From contig USBT01000005.1 of NCBI GenBank assembly GCA_900553025.1, positions 1 through 57,165 on the forward strand: DNA of 57,165 nucleotides, written 5' to 3'. Position numbers and translations under genes: made by a program. The stretch comes from an uncultured Eubacteriales bacterium. GTDB taxonomy: Bacteria > Bacillota > Clostridia > Peptostreptococcales > Anaerovoracaceae. The notes beneath the pieces were generated by a model. The model was not told the DNA's origin, searched no databases, and worked only from the letters and a program-made list of their open reading frames with translations. Numbering within the stretch: the stretch's first letter is position 1; each line of letters begins with the position of its first letter. Positions 1-7,430 of the stretch are shown one piece after another.

Positions 1-218
1 TCAAAATGGTTTCAGACATCAAGGAATCGACGCTGTATCCAATTCTTAAGAAGATGAACAAAAGCGGATATCTCGAAAGCTACATCGAAAACTACAATGG
101 GAGAGCCAGAAAGTACTACAAAATAACAGAGCAAGGCAAGTCGCATCTCGAGGAAATGCAGTCGGAATGGGACAGATTTGTTTCGACAATAGAACTTATA
201 GGAGGGAAGAATGAGTAA
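1..218 (+). CDS. PadR-family transcriptional regulator (5' truncated by window)
   Basis: Only the C-terminal ~71 residues are present; the reading frame is open to the window edge. It shows the PadR winged-helix signature: a STLYPILKKM recognition-helix region, then the wing with GRARKYYKIT and a trailing helix. PadR proteins are small DNA-binding repressors that often control adjacent membrane or envelope genes. The stop overlaps the next start (211) by 8 bp, so the two are translationally coupled, and this regulator probably controls the DUF1700-DUF4097 pair that follows. Ligand unknown. The family call is firm; the target is inferred from context. Confidence 0.85.
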   Translation, partial: KMVSDIKESTLYPILKKMNKSGYLESYIENYNGRARKYYKITEQGKSHLEEMQSEWDRFVSTIELIGGKNE

Positions 219-798
219 AATCGGAAAAGACCAATATCTCAGCGAATTAAAATCAAAAATATCAAAACTCCCACACGAAGAATACGAGGACGCGGTCAAC
301 TATTTTGTTGAATATATAGAAGATTCGGGACTAGAAAACTATGAGGATATTTGCAAAGAATTAGGCACACCTAAGGAGGCAGCAAATGGACTTATGGTGG
401 GTCTTTTGAACGACAAGAATGCGAGAAAGAGAAACCCAAGTATCATTCTCATAGCTATTTTGGCGATATTAAGCGCACCTGTTTCAATCCCAATATTCAT
501 ATTTTTAATTACTATATTATTTGCCATAGGAATGCTCATCGTTGCAATACTTCTTGCATCAATTGCAGGCGTAGTTGGTGGCGGAGCCTTAGCGATAAAG
601 ACTATCATAGTTAGTATTGGAAGCATAGGAATCACATCATCAGGCGGGATGGTTTTGTTTGGAACTTCACTTCTTGCAATAGGGCTAATCATACCAGTGG
701 TATTGCTTGTGATAAAGCTAATACAGTGCTTGATACAACTTATAGCTAAACTTTATTATAGAATTATGAGGAGGAATAGGCATGAAAAAGACAACTAA
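211..798 (+). CDS. DUF1700 (HAAS-domain) membrane protein
   Basis: A 195-aa protein. The N-terminal ~70 residues are a helical HAAS/DUF1700 domain (YLSELKSKISKLPHEEYEDAV pattern, then an EDICKELGTPKEAA stretch). From ~residue 75 to 180 come several glycine- and isoleucine-rich membrane segments, ending in a basic tail (YRIMRRNRHEK). The family is regularly found between a PadR regulator and a DUF4097 protein, as here, and is thought to act as an integral-membrane partner in envelope sensing; the biochemical role is not known. RBS aggaggg precedes the start and the 3' end overlaps the next gene by 17 bp, so all three genes form one operon. Confidence 0.85.
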   Translation: MSKIGKDQYLSELKSKISKLPHEEYEDAVNYFVEYIEDSGLENYEDICKELGTPKEAANGLMVGLLNDKNARKRNPSIILIAILAILSAPVSIPIFIFLITILFAIGMLIVAILLASIAGVVGGGALAIKTIIVSIGSIGITSSGGMVLFGTSLLAIGLIIPVVLLVIKLIQCLIQLIAKLYYRIMRRNRHEKDN

Positions 799-1648
799 AA
801 CTCTGCTTATTGCATCACTTATTTTGATTGTCCTTGGTGGAGGACTTCTGATTGCGGGTGCGCTATCAGGTGGATGGGAGCAACTCAAAAATACAGATCT
901 GACGTCGGGCAAGGAATACCAAGAGAAGACAATAGACTATGATGAGGCATTCAACAAAATAGAAATAGATGCAGAGTCCTATCCTGTGAAGATTTTAAAA
1001 AGTGATGACGCAAGGACGCACGTTAAATTCAGAACTGATGAAAATCATGATGTGCAGTTTGAAAACGATAACGGCCTCCTAAAAATTTCCGAACAATATG
1101 AACCTAAGAAGAAAGTTAATATTGATTTGGGTATTTGGGATGAATTGCTTGGTATTGACAATGAAAAAATCATCTACCTCTACTTGCCGGAAAAAGAATA
1201 TGAGAGCATTACATTGAATGCTAATGCCGGGGATGTTGAAATAGATGGATTAAAGATAAAGAATTTAACTGCGGAATTAAAGGCAGGAAGTTTCGACCTT
1301 AAAAATATTTCGATTGAATCTGGAGAGATTAAATGCGAGGCCGGAGAAGTAGAGATTTATGATAGCATCTTGAATAATTCAAATATTTATGCAAGTGTTG
1401 GGTCGATTGATATTGAAAAGAGCAAACTTAAAAATGTAAATCTAGAGGCAAAACTTGGTGACATCGATGTGCATGACTGCGAATATGACGGCGGTTCTAT
1501 GAGGGTTCAGTTAGGCTCTATAGATGATGAGGGCACAAAATATCTCGCTCCGGTCAAGAAATACTCGGAGGTGGATGATATAGATTATGAGGATGATCAA
1601 GATCAGGTGATTCACGAAGATGATGGAGATAATTTAGAGAAGGTATAA
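782..1648 (+). CDS. DUF4097 beta-strand repeat protein, membrane anchored
   Basis: A 288-aa protein with an N-terminal hydrophobic anchor (residues ~6-28, basic MKKTTK start). A long beta-repeat region (~55-250) follows, with the recurring alternating pattern typical of DUF4097 right-handed beta-helices (NANAGDVEIDG, KAGSFDLKNI, EAGEVEIYDS, SVGSIDIEKS, KLGDIDVHDC: about one turn per 20 residues). The C-terminal ~30 residues are very acidic (Asp/Glu runs). The domain probably lies outside the membrane. Last gene of the PadR-DUF1700-DUF4097 operon. Function unknown; such proteins are associated with envelope stress modules. Confidence 0.85.
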   Translation: MKKTTKTLLIASLILIVLGGGLLIAGALSGGWEQLKNTDLTSGKEYQEKTIDYDEAFNKIEIDAESYPVKILKSDDARTHVKFRTDENHDVQFENDNGLLKISEQYEPKKKVNIDLGIWDELLGIDNEKIIYLYLPEKEYESITLNANAGDVEIDGLKIKNLTAELKAGSFDLKNISIESGEIKCEAGEVEIYDSILNNSNIYASVGSIDIEKSKLKNVNLEAKLGDIDVHDCEYDGGSMRVQLGSIDDEGTKYLAPVKKYSEVDDIDYEDDQDQVIHEDDGDNLEKV

Positions 1649-1705
1649 AAAATTTTAATGCTTTAATGATCCTTCGTTTGCGGTGGAACTCTTTTCAGAA
1701 ATTAT

Positions 1706-1735
1706 TTTACAATAACGGGTATGCCGTGGTATAAT
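1706..1735 (+). promoter_or_regulatory. Predicted sigma-A promoter of the panD upstream transcript
   Basis: TTTACA (1706-1711), 18-bp spacer, TATAAT (1730-1735). The predicted start is near 1742, about 400 nt upstream of the panD start codon, leaving an unusually long non-coding transcript or leader. Confidence 0.55.
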
Positions 1736-1741
1736 GCGAGT

Positions 1742-2074
1742 CAGAGATAGTATTTGCGCACAAAACTATACTCTGACCAATTTTAAAACGAAAAATATCC
1801 AAGAGATTTTGAGATTATTCAAAGCGAAGTATTCAATACGAGGATTATGCAGTGCAGAAATTCTTTGGAAATCTCAAGAGAGGTAGCGACGTTGATTCAA
1901 GCATCAAGTCTAACTGAGCATTAACTGGATACAAGATACATTGCTCAATCCAATGACGACTTGAGAGCGAACTCGCATAATGCATAGCGACATCATATTA
2001 GATTAAGCGAAGTGAACGGCGATCGTAGAACTTTTTGGACGCGGATATTTTGTAGTGTAATATTTAAGAAGAAC
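1742..2074 (+). ncRNA. Candidate structured RNA / long leader upstream of panDC
   Basis: This ~330-nt stretch has no convincing ORF but contains several strong hairpins. GTCAGAG (1740-1746) pairs with CTCTGAC (1771-1777), extended inward by ATAGT/ACTAT (1747-1751 with 1765-1769). GAGATTT (1803-1809) pairs over a long range with AAATCTC (1869-1875). GAC-TTGAT (1888-1896) pairs with ATCAA-GTC (1903-1910), and TGAGCA (1915-1920) with TGCTCA (1942-1947). A promoter lies just upstream and an intrinsic terminator follows at 2075-2116. I looked for and did not find the conserved sequences of tmRNA, RNase P RNA, SRP RNA or a T-box. It may be a free ncRNA or a cis-regulatory leader of the pantothenate genes. 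Confidence 0.4.
2035..2063 (+). promoter_or_regulatory. Second predicted promoter before panD
   Basis: TTGGAC (2035-2040), 17-bp spacer, TAATAT (2058-2063). The start would fall near 2070, so the transcript would begin almost directly with the terminator hairpin at 2075-2116, an arrangement suggesting attenuation. Confidence 0.4.
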
Positions 2075-2116
2075 AAAGCCAGGTCAGAACATATTTTTGT
2101 GTTGGGCTGGCTTTTT
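2075..2116 (+). terminator. Intrinsic terminator / possible attenuator before panD
   Basis: AAAGCCAG (2075-2082) pairs with CTGGCTTT (2107-2114), with a partly paired inner stem containing mismatches, followed by a T-run. It ends 28 bp before the panD start codon and leaves no room for a complete promoter in between. Pan operon expression from either visible promoter must therefore pass this terminator. A structured RNA called the pan motif is known upstream of panB/C/D operons in Firmicutes; I cannot confirm that this hairpin matches it. Confidence 0.7.
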
Positions 2117-2143
2117 TGTTGTGTGCGCATAGAAGGAGGACGT

Positions 2144-2533
2144 ATGGAAATTGAAATGCTTCAGGGTAAAATTCACAGGGCGACCGTGACTCAAGCGGAG
2201 CTTGACTATGTGGGAAGTATAACCGTGGACACTAAACTCATGGAAGCTGCGGGAATTTGTGAGTACCAAAAGGTTCAAATTGCGGACATTGATAACGGAC
2301 AGCGTTTTGAAACCTACACTATTGCGGGGGAAGCTGGCAGCGGAAAAATCTGCTTGAATGGTGCAGCAGCGAGGTGTGTATCTGTGGGCGATAAAATAAT
2401 CATTATGGCTTACTGTACATGCGACAGCGAGGAAGCGAAAAACCATAAGCCAAAGGTGGTTTTTGTTGACGATGAGAACAGACCTGTGAGGGTGACAAAC
2501 TATGAGAAACACGGCAGATTGGAGGATATGTAA
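2144..2533 (+). CDS. panD: Aspartate 1-decarboxylase PanD
   Basis: A 129-aa pyruvoyl enzyme that decarboxylates L-aspartate to beta-alanine for pantothenate and CoA synthesis in the cytoplasm. The proenzyme cleavage site is visible as Gly24-Ser25 in YVGSITVD, at the same numbering as in E. coli PanD; the chain self-cleaves there to give the pyruvoyl group. K9 (LQGKIHR), Y22 and the NGAAAR region (~76-81) match the family. The ATG at 2144 is chosen because it follows agaaggagga and gives standard family length; an upstream in-frame extension to 2012 crosses the terminator and is rejected. First gene of panD-panC-transporter; panC starts 2 bp after the stop. Confidence 0.95.
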   Translation: MEIEMLQGKIHRATVTQAELDYVGSITVDTKLMEAAGICEYQKVQIADIDNGQRFETYTIAGEAGSGKICLNGAAARCVSVGDKIIIMAYCTCDSEEAKNHKPKVVFVDDENRPVRVTNYEKHGRLEDM

Positions 2534-2534
2534 A

Positions 2535-3395
2535 ATGAGTGGTTGCAAAGATATAATTGTTGCTAAAACAATAGATGAAGTTAGAGCACAGGTTGCTAAT
2601 TGGCAGGCGGAAGGAAAGAGCGTTGGACTCGTACCGACTATGGGATTTCTGCATGCGGGACATGGAAGCCTTATAAAAAAGGCAGTCGAGCAAAACGACG
2701 AGGTAATTGTGTCAGATTTTGTGAATCCTACTCAATTTGGACCAAACGAGGACCTCGAGAGCTATCCTAGAGATTTCGAGGCAGATAAGAATTTCTGCGA
2801 GAAACTCGGGGCATCGCTAATTTTTAATCCTGAACCTGATGAAATGTATGAGAAACCTAGAGCGTATGTAAACATTGAAGAACTTTCTGATGGGCTATGT
2901 GGAGCGAAGCGACCCGTGCATTTTAGGGGCGTTTGTACTGTAGTTTCGAAGCTCTTTAATATAACCAAGGCAAACCGTGCGTATTTTGGCGAAAAAGATG
3001 CACAGCAGCTTGCAATAATCAAGAAGATGGTTAAGGATATAAACTTTGATATCGAGATTGTAGGGTGCCCGATCGTGAGAGAGGAAGACGGTCTTGCAAT
3101 GTCTTCGAGGAATACCTATCTGTCCGCTGAGGAGAGAAAGGCCGCGCTATGTCTTTCTAGAGCAATAAAATCCGGCAAAGAGAATATCAAGGAAGGTATG
3201 AGCACAAAACAGCTTACTTCGCTCATGGCTGAGGTTATTGATGCGGAACCACTTGCGAAGATAGATTATATCGAAGTAGTCGATGGCGAAATGCTTCAAG
3301 CTATTGAAAAGATTGAGGGTAAGGTTCTTGTTGCAATGGCAGTGTATATCGGTAATACGCGATTGATTGATAATTTCTCTTGGGAGGGCAATTAA
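2535..3395 (+). CDS. panC: Pantothenate synthetase PanC
   Basis: A 286-aa enzyme that joins D-pantoate and beta-alanine with ATP, through a pantoyl-adenylate, to give pantothenate. The HIGH-type nucleotide motif is PTMGFLHAGH (residues ~34-43), followed by NPTQFGPNEDLESYPR, the FGEKDAQQL motif and the MSSRNTYLS signature that closes the active site. ATG at 2535 is chosen because ggagg lies 9 nt upstream; an earlier in-frame ATG at 2502 lies inside panD. Immediately downstream of panD and overlapping-close to the transporter. panB and panE, which would make pantoate, are absent from this locus. Confidence 0.95.
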   Translation: MSGCKDIIVAKTIDEVRAQVANWQAEGKSVGLVPTMGFLHAGHGSLIKKAVEQNDEVIVSDFVNPTQFGPNEDLESYPRDFEADKNFCEKLGASLIFNPEPDEMYEKPRAYVNIEELSDGLCGAKRPVHFRGVCTVVSKLFNITKANRAYFGEKDAQQLAIIKKMVKDINFDIEIVGCPIVREEDGLAMSSRNTYLSAEERKAALCLSRAIKSGKENIKEGMSTKQLTSLMAEVIDAEPLAKIDYIEVVDGEMLQAIEKIEGKVLVAMAVYIGNTRLIDNFSWEGN

Positions 3396-3396
3396 G

Positions 3397-4476
3397 ATGA
3401 GTGATATTAAACAACCAGAGGTAGCAAATTTAAAAAAATCTAAGGATAAGAATGATGAAAAGCACAGGAACAGTAACTCGATAATAAGTGGGATTGTGTG
3501 GCTTTCCGGAATATTCACAAAATATAACTGGATGCTGATTATGGGTCTTTCGTTAATAGCATTTTTAGTGCCAGGACCATTTTTGTGGATTGTAAATTAC
3601 ACAGCAATTTTTCTAGGATTTGCAATGTTTGGAATGGGTACAACTATAAAGTCGTCGGATTTTAAGGAGATAATAAAAAGGCCTAAGGAAGTAATAATTG
3701 GCTTCATTGCTCAGTTCACAATAATGCCTGTGGTTGCATGGCTTTTAGCGGTAGCTTTTAGATTGCCTGCCGACTTGGCACTTGGCGTAATCCTCGTAGG
3801 ATGTTGCCCAGGAGGAACTGCCAGCAATGTTATCACACACATTGCAAAGGGTGATGTTGCACTGTCTGTTTCAATGACGATAACATCGACCCTAATTGCA
3901 CCGATTCTAACACCGCTCTGGGTATATCTGCTTGCGGATAAGTGGGTCGATGTTTCGCTTCTTGCAATGTTCAAGACAGTTGTTACTATTATTTTGATTC
4001 CTGTGATTTTGGGAGTGATGACAAATCATCTAATGGATAAGGCCAAGGATAACGGCGTAGGCCGTAGGTTCGAAGGAGGAGCAGCGATTTTGCCGCTCAT
4101 CTCGTCGGTCGCCATAATCGTCCTCATAGCAGGCATCGTGGCAGCAAACGCGGGCAAAATCATGGCCAGCGGCCTTCTGACATTGGTGGTCGTGGCCATC
4201 CACAACCTTTGTGGGCTGCTCCTCGGTCTTCTTATAGCGAGGGCACTTGGAATTAGCTATAAGAAGACGACCGCAATAGTAATTGAAGTCGGCATGCAAA
4301 ACAGTGGACTTGCAATTTCTCTTGCAGCTATGAACTTTGCAGCAAACCCACTCGCTACATTGCCTGGCGCAATTTTCAGTGTTTGGCACAATCTTTCGGG
4401 CTCAGTCTTTGCGGGGATAAGGCGTAACAGACAAGACGAGCCGGAAGAAGAAAGCAGTTTAAGTTACGCAGAATAG
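3397..4476 (+). CDS. BASS-family transporter, probable (keto)pantoate importer PanS
   Basis: A 359-aa protein with a basic, polar N-terminal extension (~35 residues) and about nine to ten membrane segments. Family signatures: FAMFGMGTTIKSSDF after TM2, GVILVGCCPGGTASNVITHIAKGDVALSVSMT (the conserved proline/glycine crossing region) and IEVGMQNSGLAISLA near the end. These define the bile acid:sodium symporter (BASS) superfamily. Salmonella PanS, a ketopantoate transporter, belongs to it. Linkage to panD and panC without panB/panE makes pantoate or ketopantoate import the best reading; the substrate is inferred from context only. Start ATG 3397 has gggagg 9 nt upstream, 1 bp after the panC stop. 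Confidence 0.75.
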   Translation: MSDIKQPEVANLKKSKDKNDEKHRNSNSIISGIVWLSGIFTKYNWMLIMGLSLIAFLVPGPFLWIVNYTAIFLGFAMFGMGTTIKSSDFKEIIKRPKEVIIGFIAQFTIMPVVAWLLAVAFRLPADLALGVILVGCCPGGTASNVITHIAKGDVALSVSMTITSTLIAPILTPLWVYLLADKWVDVSLLAMFKTVVTIILIPVILGVMTNHLMDKAKDNGVGRRFEGGAAILPLISSVAIIVLIAGIVAANAGKIMASGLLTLVVVAIHNLCGLLLGLLIARALGISYKKTTAIVIEVGMQNSGLAISLAAMNFAANPLATLPGAIFSVWHNLSGSVFAGIRRNRQDEPEEESSLSYAE

Positions 4477-4524
4477 CAAACTGTCAACTGATGGTAGTAG
4501 GAAGCTTAATCTTATAGCAATTTA

Positions 4525-4565
4525 AAAACGCTGTATCTACTGAATAGTGATAGATACAGCGTTTT
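4525..4565. terminator. Bidirectional intrinsic terminator between panS-like gene and kal
   Basis: A 15-bp perfect stem, AAAACGCTGTATCTA (4525-4539) with TAGATACAGCGTTTT (4551-4565), loop of 11 nt. A-tract on one side and T-tract on the other, so it can serve the convergent genes on both strands. Confidence 0.9.
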
Positions 4566-4616
4566 ACTAACTGCTTTGTGTTATAGAACACGCCACAAAA
4601 AGTGCCCAAATTTCTC

Positions 4617-5015
4617 TTATTTGTTCTTTCTCTGGCAATCCTTAGGAGTTACACAAACACCTTTTGCAGTTGCAACAACTACAGGCTCTTCTAGGAAGTC
4701 GGCAGCTGAATCGCTGATGTCAGGGCGAGTCTTGATAACTTTTTTAGCTTCGAAGACCATCTTTCTTGAAGAATTTCCGATTTCGGTGATTTCGCCATAA
4801 GCCTCGATATAGTCGCCGGCATAAACAGGAGCCTTGAACTCAACGTCGCTGTAAGCGCAGAAAAGTCCTTCGTCTCCGTCACATTTGATAAGAAGCTCTG
4901 TAGCTACGTCACCAAATAGGTGTACCATGTGAGCTCCATCAACCAAATTTCCGCCGTAATGAGCATCTTTAGCAGACATTCTTAGTCTAAGTGTTGAAGT
5001 AATTTTTTCAGCCAT
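4617..5015 (-). CDS. kal: 3-aminobutyryl-CoA ammonia-lyase Kal
   Basis: A 132-aa hotdog-fold enzyme of lysine fermentation that eliminates ammonia from L-3-aminobutyryl-CoA to give crotonyl-CoA. The N-terminal STLRLRMSAKDAHYGGNLVDGAHMVHLFGDVATEL segment and the middle AYSDVEFKAPVYAGDYIEAYGEI strand-helix pattern are characteristic of Kal and distinguish it from generic thioesterases; length is standard. RBS aaggagaaat lies before the start. It is transcribed divergently from the sigma-54 regulator gene. The shared 292-bp region carries a GAACCG-N6-GTTC palindrome about 95 bp upstream of its predicted start point, so shared control is likely. Confidence 0.92.
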   Translation of the reverse strand: MAEKITSTLRLRMSAKDAHYGGNLVDGAHMVHLFGDVATELLIKCDGDEGLFCAYSDVEFKAPVYAGDYIEAYGEITEIGNSSRKMVFEAKKVIKTRPDISDSAADFLEEPVVVATAKGVCVTPKDCQRKNK

Positions 5016-5053
5016 TTTATTTCTCCTTTTTCAATCATATAATAACTATATAT

Positions 5054-5081
5054 ATTATATCACCCACTTGAAACTTGTAAA
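5054..5081 (-). promoter_or_regulatory. Predicted kal promoter
   Basis: On the minus strand: TTTACA (complement of 5076-5081), 16-bp spacer, TATAAT (complement of 5054-5059). Predicted start near 5047. No good -24/-12 sigma-54 element is visible on this strand. Confidence 0.5.
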
Positions 5082-5133
5082 GCCATTTGACAATTTTTGC
5101 ACAAAACATCCGCCTCTGTGCGTTTATTTTGTT

Positions 5134-5149
5134 GAACCGAAAATGGTTC
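5134..5149. promoter_or_regulatory. GAACCG-N6-GTTC palindrome, copy 1 (kal side)
   Basis: GAACCGAAAATGGTTC, a perfect 5-bp inverted repeat (GAACC/GGTTC) with a 6-nt spacer. Its centre is about 95 bp upstream of the predicted kal start and about 123 bp upstream of the predicted regulator start, the spacing of an enhancer-type activator site. Two related copies are at 5265-5280 and 16735-16750. Confidence 0.55.
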
Positions 5150-5229
5150 TATCGCCATCGCAAAACACATAGATTTATTAAATATAGCGTAATTTTCAAA
5201 AGCTGTGGATTTTTATGAGTAATTTAGAT

Positions 5230-5258
5230 TTGCATTAGTGATTAATGAATAGTAAAAT
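5230..5258 (+). promoter_or_regulatory. Predicted promoter of the sigma-54 regulator gene
   Basis: TTGCAT (5230-5235), 17-bp spacer, TAAAAT (5253-5258); predicted start near 5265, exactly where copy 2 of the palindrome begins. Confidence 0.5.
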
Positions 5259-5264
5259 ATATAT

Positions 5265-5280
5265 GAACCGAAATATGTTC
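5265..5280. promoter_or_regulatory. GAACCG-N6-GTTC palindrome, copy 2 (over the regulator start point)
   Basis: GAACCGAAATATGTTC. It covers roughly +1 to +16 of the predicted regulator transcript, a position expected to block transcription, so negative autoregulation is the natural reading. Confidence 0.5.
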
Positions 5281-5307
5281 GCAGCATTTTTATAAGGAAG
5301 AGGATAA

Positions 5308-7422
5308 ATGAATAAATTAGTCAACGAAAAACCATATGGAACAGGAAGAGTAATTGAGCCAGAGCATGTTTTGCCGACATCTGCTTGGAGGCTCGATAAC
5401 AGCAGGGAGATAGACAGCAAAGAAATCCGTATAGATATAAAAAGAATTCATATTGAAGGGACGAGCTTTAAGCAAATTTGTCTTGAAAGCAACAATAATG
5501 AAGAAAGAATAAAGCAGAGGATAATTGATATTGTTATTAGAAGAGGCAAGCTCCACAACCCAGTAACCGATACCGGCGGGCTTTTCGAGGGGGCCGTGTC
5601 GGAGATTGGGCCAGATTTTTCCAATGCTAAAGGCTTTAAGGTTGGCGACGAGGTTGTTTGCAATGCTAGTCTTGCCAGCGTTCCAATGTATATTGATAGT
5701 ATAACTTCGATTGACAGGGCGTTTGGACAGATTGAAGCGACAGGCTATGCCGTAATTGGAGAAGAAGTACCGCTAATACCAAAGCCTAAGGGAATGCCGA
5801 CTAATTTGCTTCTGTTTACTTTTAACGAGTCTGGGACTCTCTATAGAATTAGTAATACTGCGGTCGGAAAGCGAAAAATCCTCATAGTAGGGAACAATCT
5901 TTTGTCGAATATTTTGTTCGGGTATGCTGCCAGGAAGGTTGCAAGACCAGATGCTGAGATTGTATGCCTTCTCGACAAAAAAACTGATATGGTACTTAAG
6001 GGTGAATCGGTTAATCGCCTGATTAAAGAGGTTTTTAGCGCAATTCATTATGTGGATATTTTAAAGCCTTTAGAATGTTTACAGGGGCTTGGTGCGGACG
6101 GGCTTTTTGATGTCAGTGTAAACTGTGCGGATATACCTGGGGCAGAAACCATAAATATTTTGGCGACAAAAAGTGGCGGTACCGTTGTGTTTGCTAACCT
6201 TATAAACAATTACAACATAGCGCTTTATATTACGGAATCCATATCTAGGCAGCTTGATATTCGTTGTGCTGACGGCTACCTCGAGGCGTACGATGACTTT
6301 GATATTCAGCTCGTAAAGGAGCTTATGCCTTATGTTTCGGATGCAGTTGTTACAGATTTGACTGTTGATGATGATTTGTCACATCCTATCGGCAGAGAGG
6401 AGCGGCTTCAAATGGTTGGTGGTCAGAGGCAGAGCATGGCTGAGGATTTTATATATGAAAGTAGAGCGATGGCAGGTGTGCTCGACGAGATACTGACAGT
6501 TTCGAATTACGATTGCAATGTGCTAATTACTGGAGATACTGGAGTTGGCAAGGAAAAAGTCGCGACCATGATTCACAAAAATAGCTCAAGGAAGATGCAG
6601 CCTTTTGTAAAGGTCAACTGTGCTTCAATAGCTCCGACGCTTATAGAGTCTGAGCTTTTTGGATATGAGAAGGGAGCATTTACGGGCGCTGGAGAAAGGG
6701 GCAAGAAAGGCTTCTTTGAGCTTGCTGATAACGGTATTTTGTTCCTCGACGAAATTGGAGAATTGGCGATAGATGTTCAGGCTAAGCTTCTTAGGGTAAT
6801 TCAGGATGGAGAGTTCTTTAGAGTTGGCGGGCATTCCCCAGTCAAATGCAATGTTAGGATTATTTCGGCGACCAATCGAGAGCTTGAAGAAATGATTGAT
6901 GAAGGATCGTTTAGGAGGGATTTATACTATCGATTAAATGTTGTGAGAATTCGAGTGCCTAGTCTTTCGGAAAGAACGAGCGATATTCCCGCGCTTGTTA
7001 GGTTCATGCTAGAGAAATATGGCAGAAAATTTGACATCAAAAGAACTATAGATGACGACGCGATTGAATATCTAAAACAGTCCCCATGGCCTGGTAACAT
7101 TAGAGAACTGGAAAATGTCGTCCAAAGACTTATGATTGGGTCGAAAAGCGAAAGAATTGACTTGCTCGATATAATGCGCGAATTACACTCTGACATATTC
7201 GATTCAACACCGCTTTCGCCAGTTAGCAACAAAATAGTTGCGTCGCATGGGGCTAATGGTGCCAAGGAGCAGGTCATGGATCTTGAAAAAATGGTAAACA
7301 ACTTCGAAAAGAACATACTTAAATACGCTTGCGATCAGTTCGGTTCTACGAGGAAGGCAGCTAAAGCTGTTGGAATTTCGCAGACACAGCTTGTGAGAAA
7401 GAAAAAGAAGTACGGGATTTGA
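5308..7422 (+). CDS. Sigma-54 activator with degenerate Kdd (3,5-diaminohexanoate dehydrogenase) sensor domain
   Basis: A 704-aa protein. Residues ~1-350 are collinear with the Kdd enzymes encoded at 9363 and 16880 (GTGRVIEPEHVLP for GTHRVLSPKGVLP; KLHNPVTDTGGLFEGAVSEIGPDF for KHKNPWTGSGGMLIGTIAEIGPNY). The Rossmann glycine loop GGGGKSG is replaced by VGNNLLS (~194-200), so NAD binding and catalysis are doubtful. Residues ~375-615 are a complete sigma-54 AAA+ domain: Walker A GDTGVGKE (409-416), GAFTGA (456-461), Walker B ILFLDEIGE (477-485), arginine-finger region FRRDLYYRLN. Residues ~665-702 are a Fis-type helix-turn-helix. The retained GAFTGA loop implies real contact with sigma-54. Likely role: sense a lysine-pathway intermediate and switch on the surrounding genes. 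No PAS, GAF or receiver domain is present. The effector is inferred. Confidence 0.9.
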   Translation: MNKLVNEKPYGTGRVIEPEHVLPTSAWRLDNSREIDSKEIRIDIKRIHIEGTSFKQICLESNNNEERIKQRIIDIVIRRGKLHNPVTDTGGLFEGAVSEIGPDFSNAKGFKVGDEVVCNASLASVPMYIDSITSIDRAFGQIEATGYAVIGEEVPLIPKPKGMPTNLLLFTFNESGTLYRISNTAVGKRKILIVGNNLLSNILFGYAARKVARPDAEIVCLLDKKTDMVLKGESVNRLIKEVFSAIHYVDILKPLECLQGLGADGLFDVSVNCADIPGAETINILATKSGGTVVFANLINNYNIALYITESISRQLDIRCADGYLEAYDDFDIQLVKELMPYVSDAVVTDLTVDDDLSHPIGREERLQMVGGQRQSMAEDFIYESRAMAGVLDEILTVSNYDCNVLITGDTGVGKEKVATMIHKNSSRKMQPFVKVNCASIAPTLIESELFGYEKGAFTGAGERGKKGFFELADNGILFLDEIGELAIDVQAKLLRVIQDGEFFRVGGHSPVKCNVRIISATNRELEEMIDEGSFRRDLYYRLNVVRIRVPSLSERTSDIPALVRFMLEKYGRKFDIKRTIDDDAIEYLKQSPWPGNIRELENVVQRLMIGSKSERIDLLDIMRELHSDIFDSTPLSPVSNKIVASHGANGAKEQVMDLEKMVNNFEKNILKYACDQFGSTRKAAKAVGISQTQLVRKKKKYGI

Positions 7423-7430
7423 TTATAGAG

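Noticed and set aside
1742..2116. tmRNA, RNase P RNA, SRP RNA or T-box in the panD upstream region
   Set aside because: Length would suit tmRNA or RNase P, but the diagnostic conserved sequences and 3' CCA-type end are absent.
4617..5015. Generic hotdog thioesterase
   Set aside because: The AKDAHYGGNLVDGAHMVHLFGD segment and the linkage to kam/kdd genes indicate Kal.
5090..5110. Possible sigma-54 promoter for kal on the minus strand
   Set aside because: The nearest GG...TGC arrangement has spacing of 9 or 12 instead of 10; the TTTACA-N16-TATAAT promoter explains the gene better.
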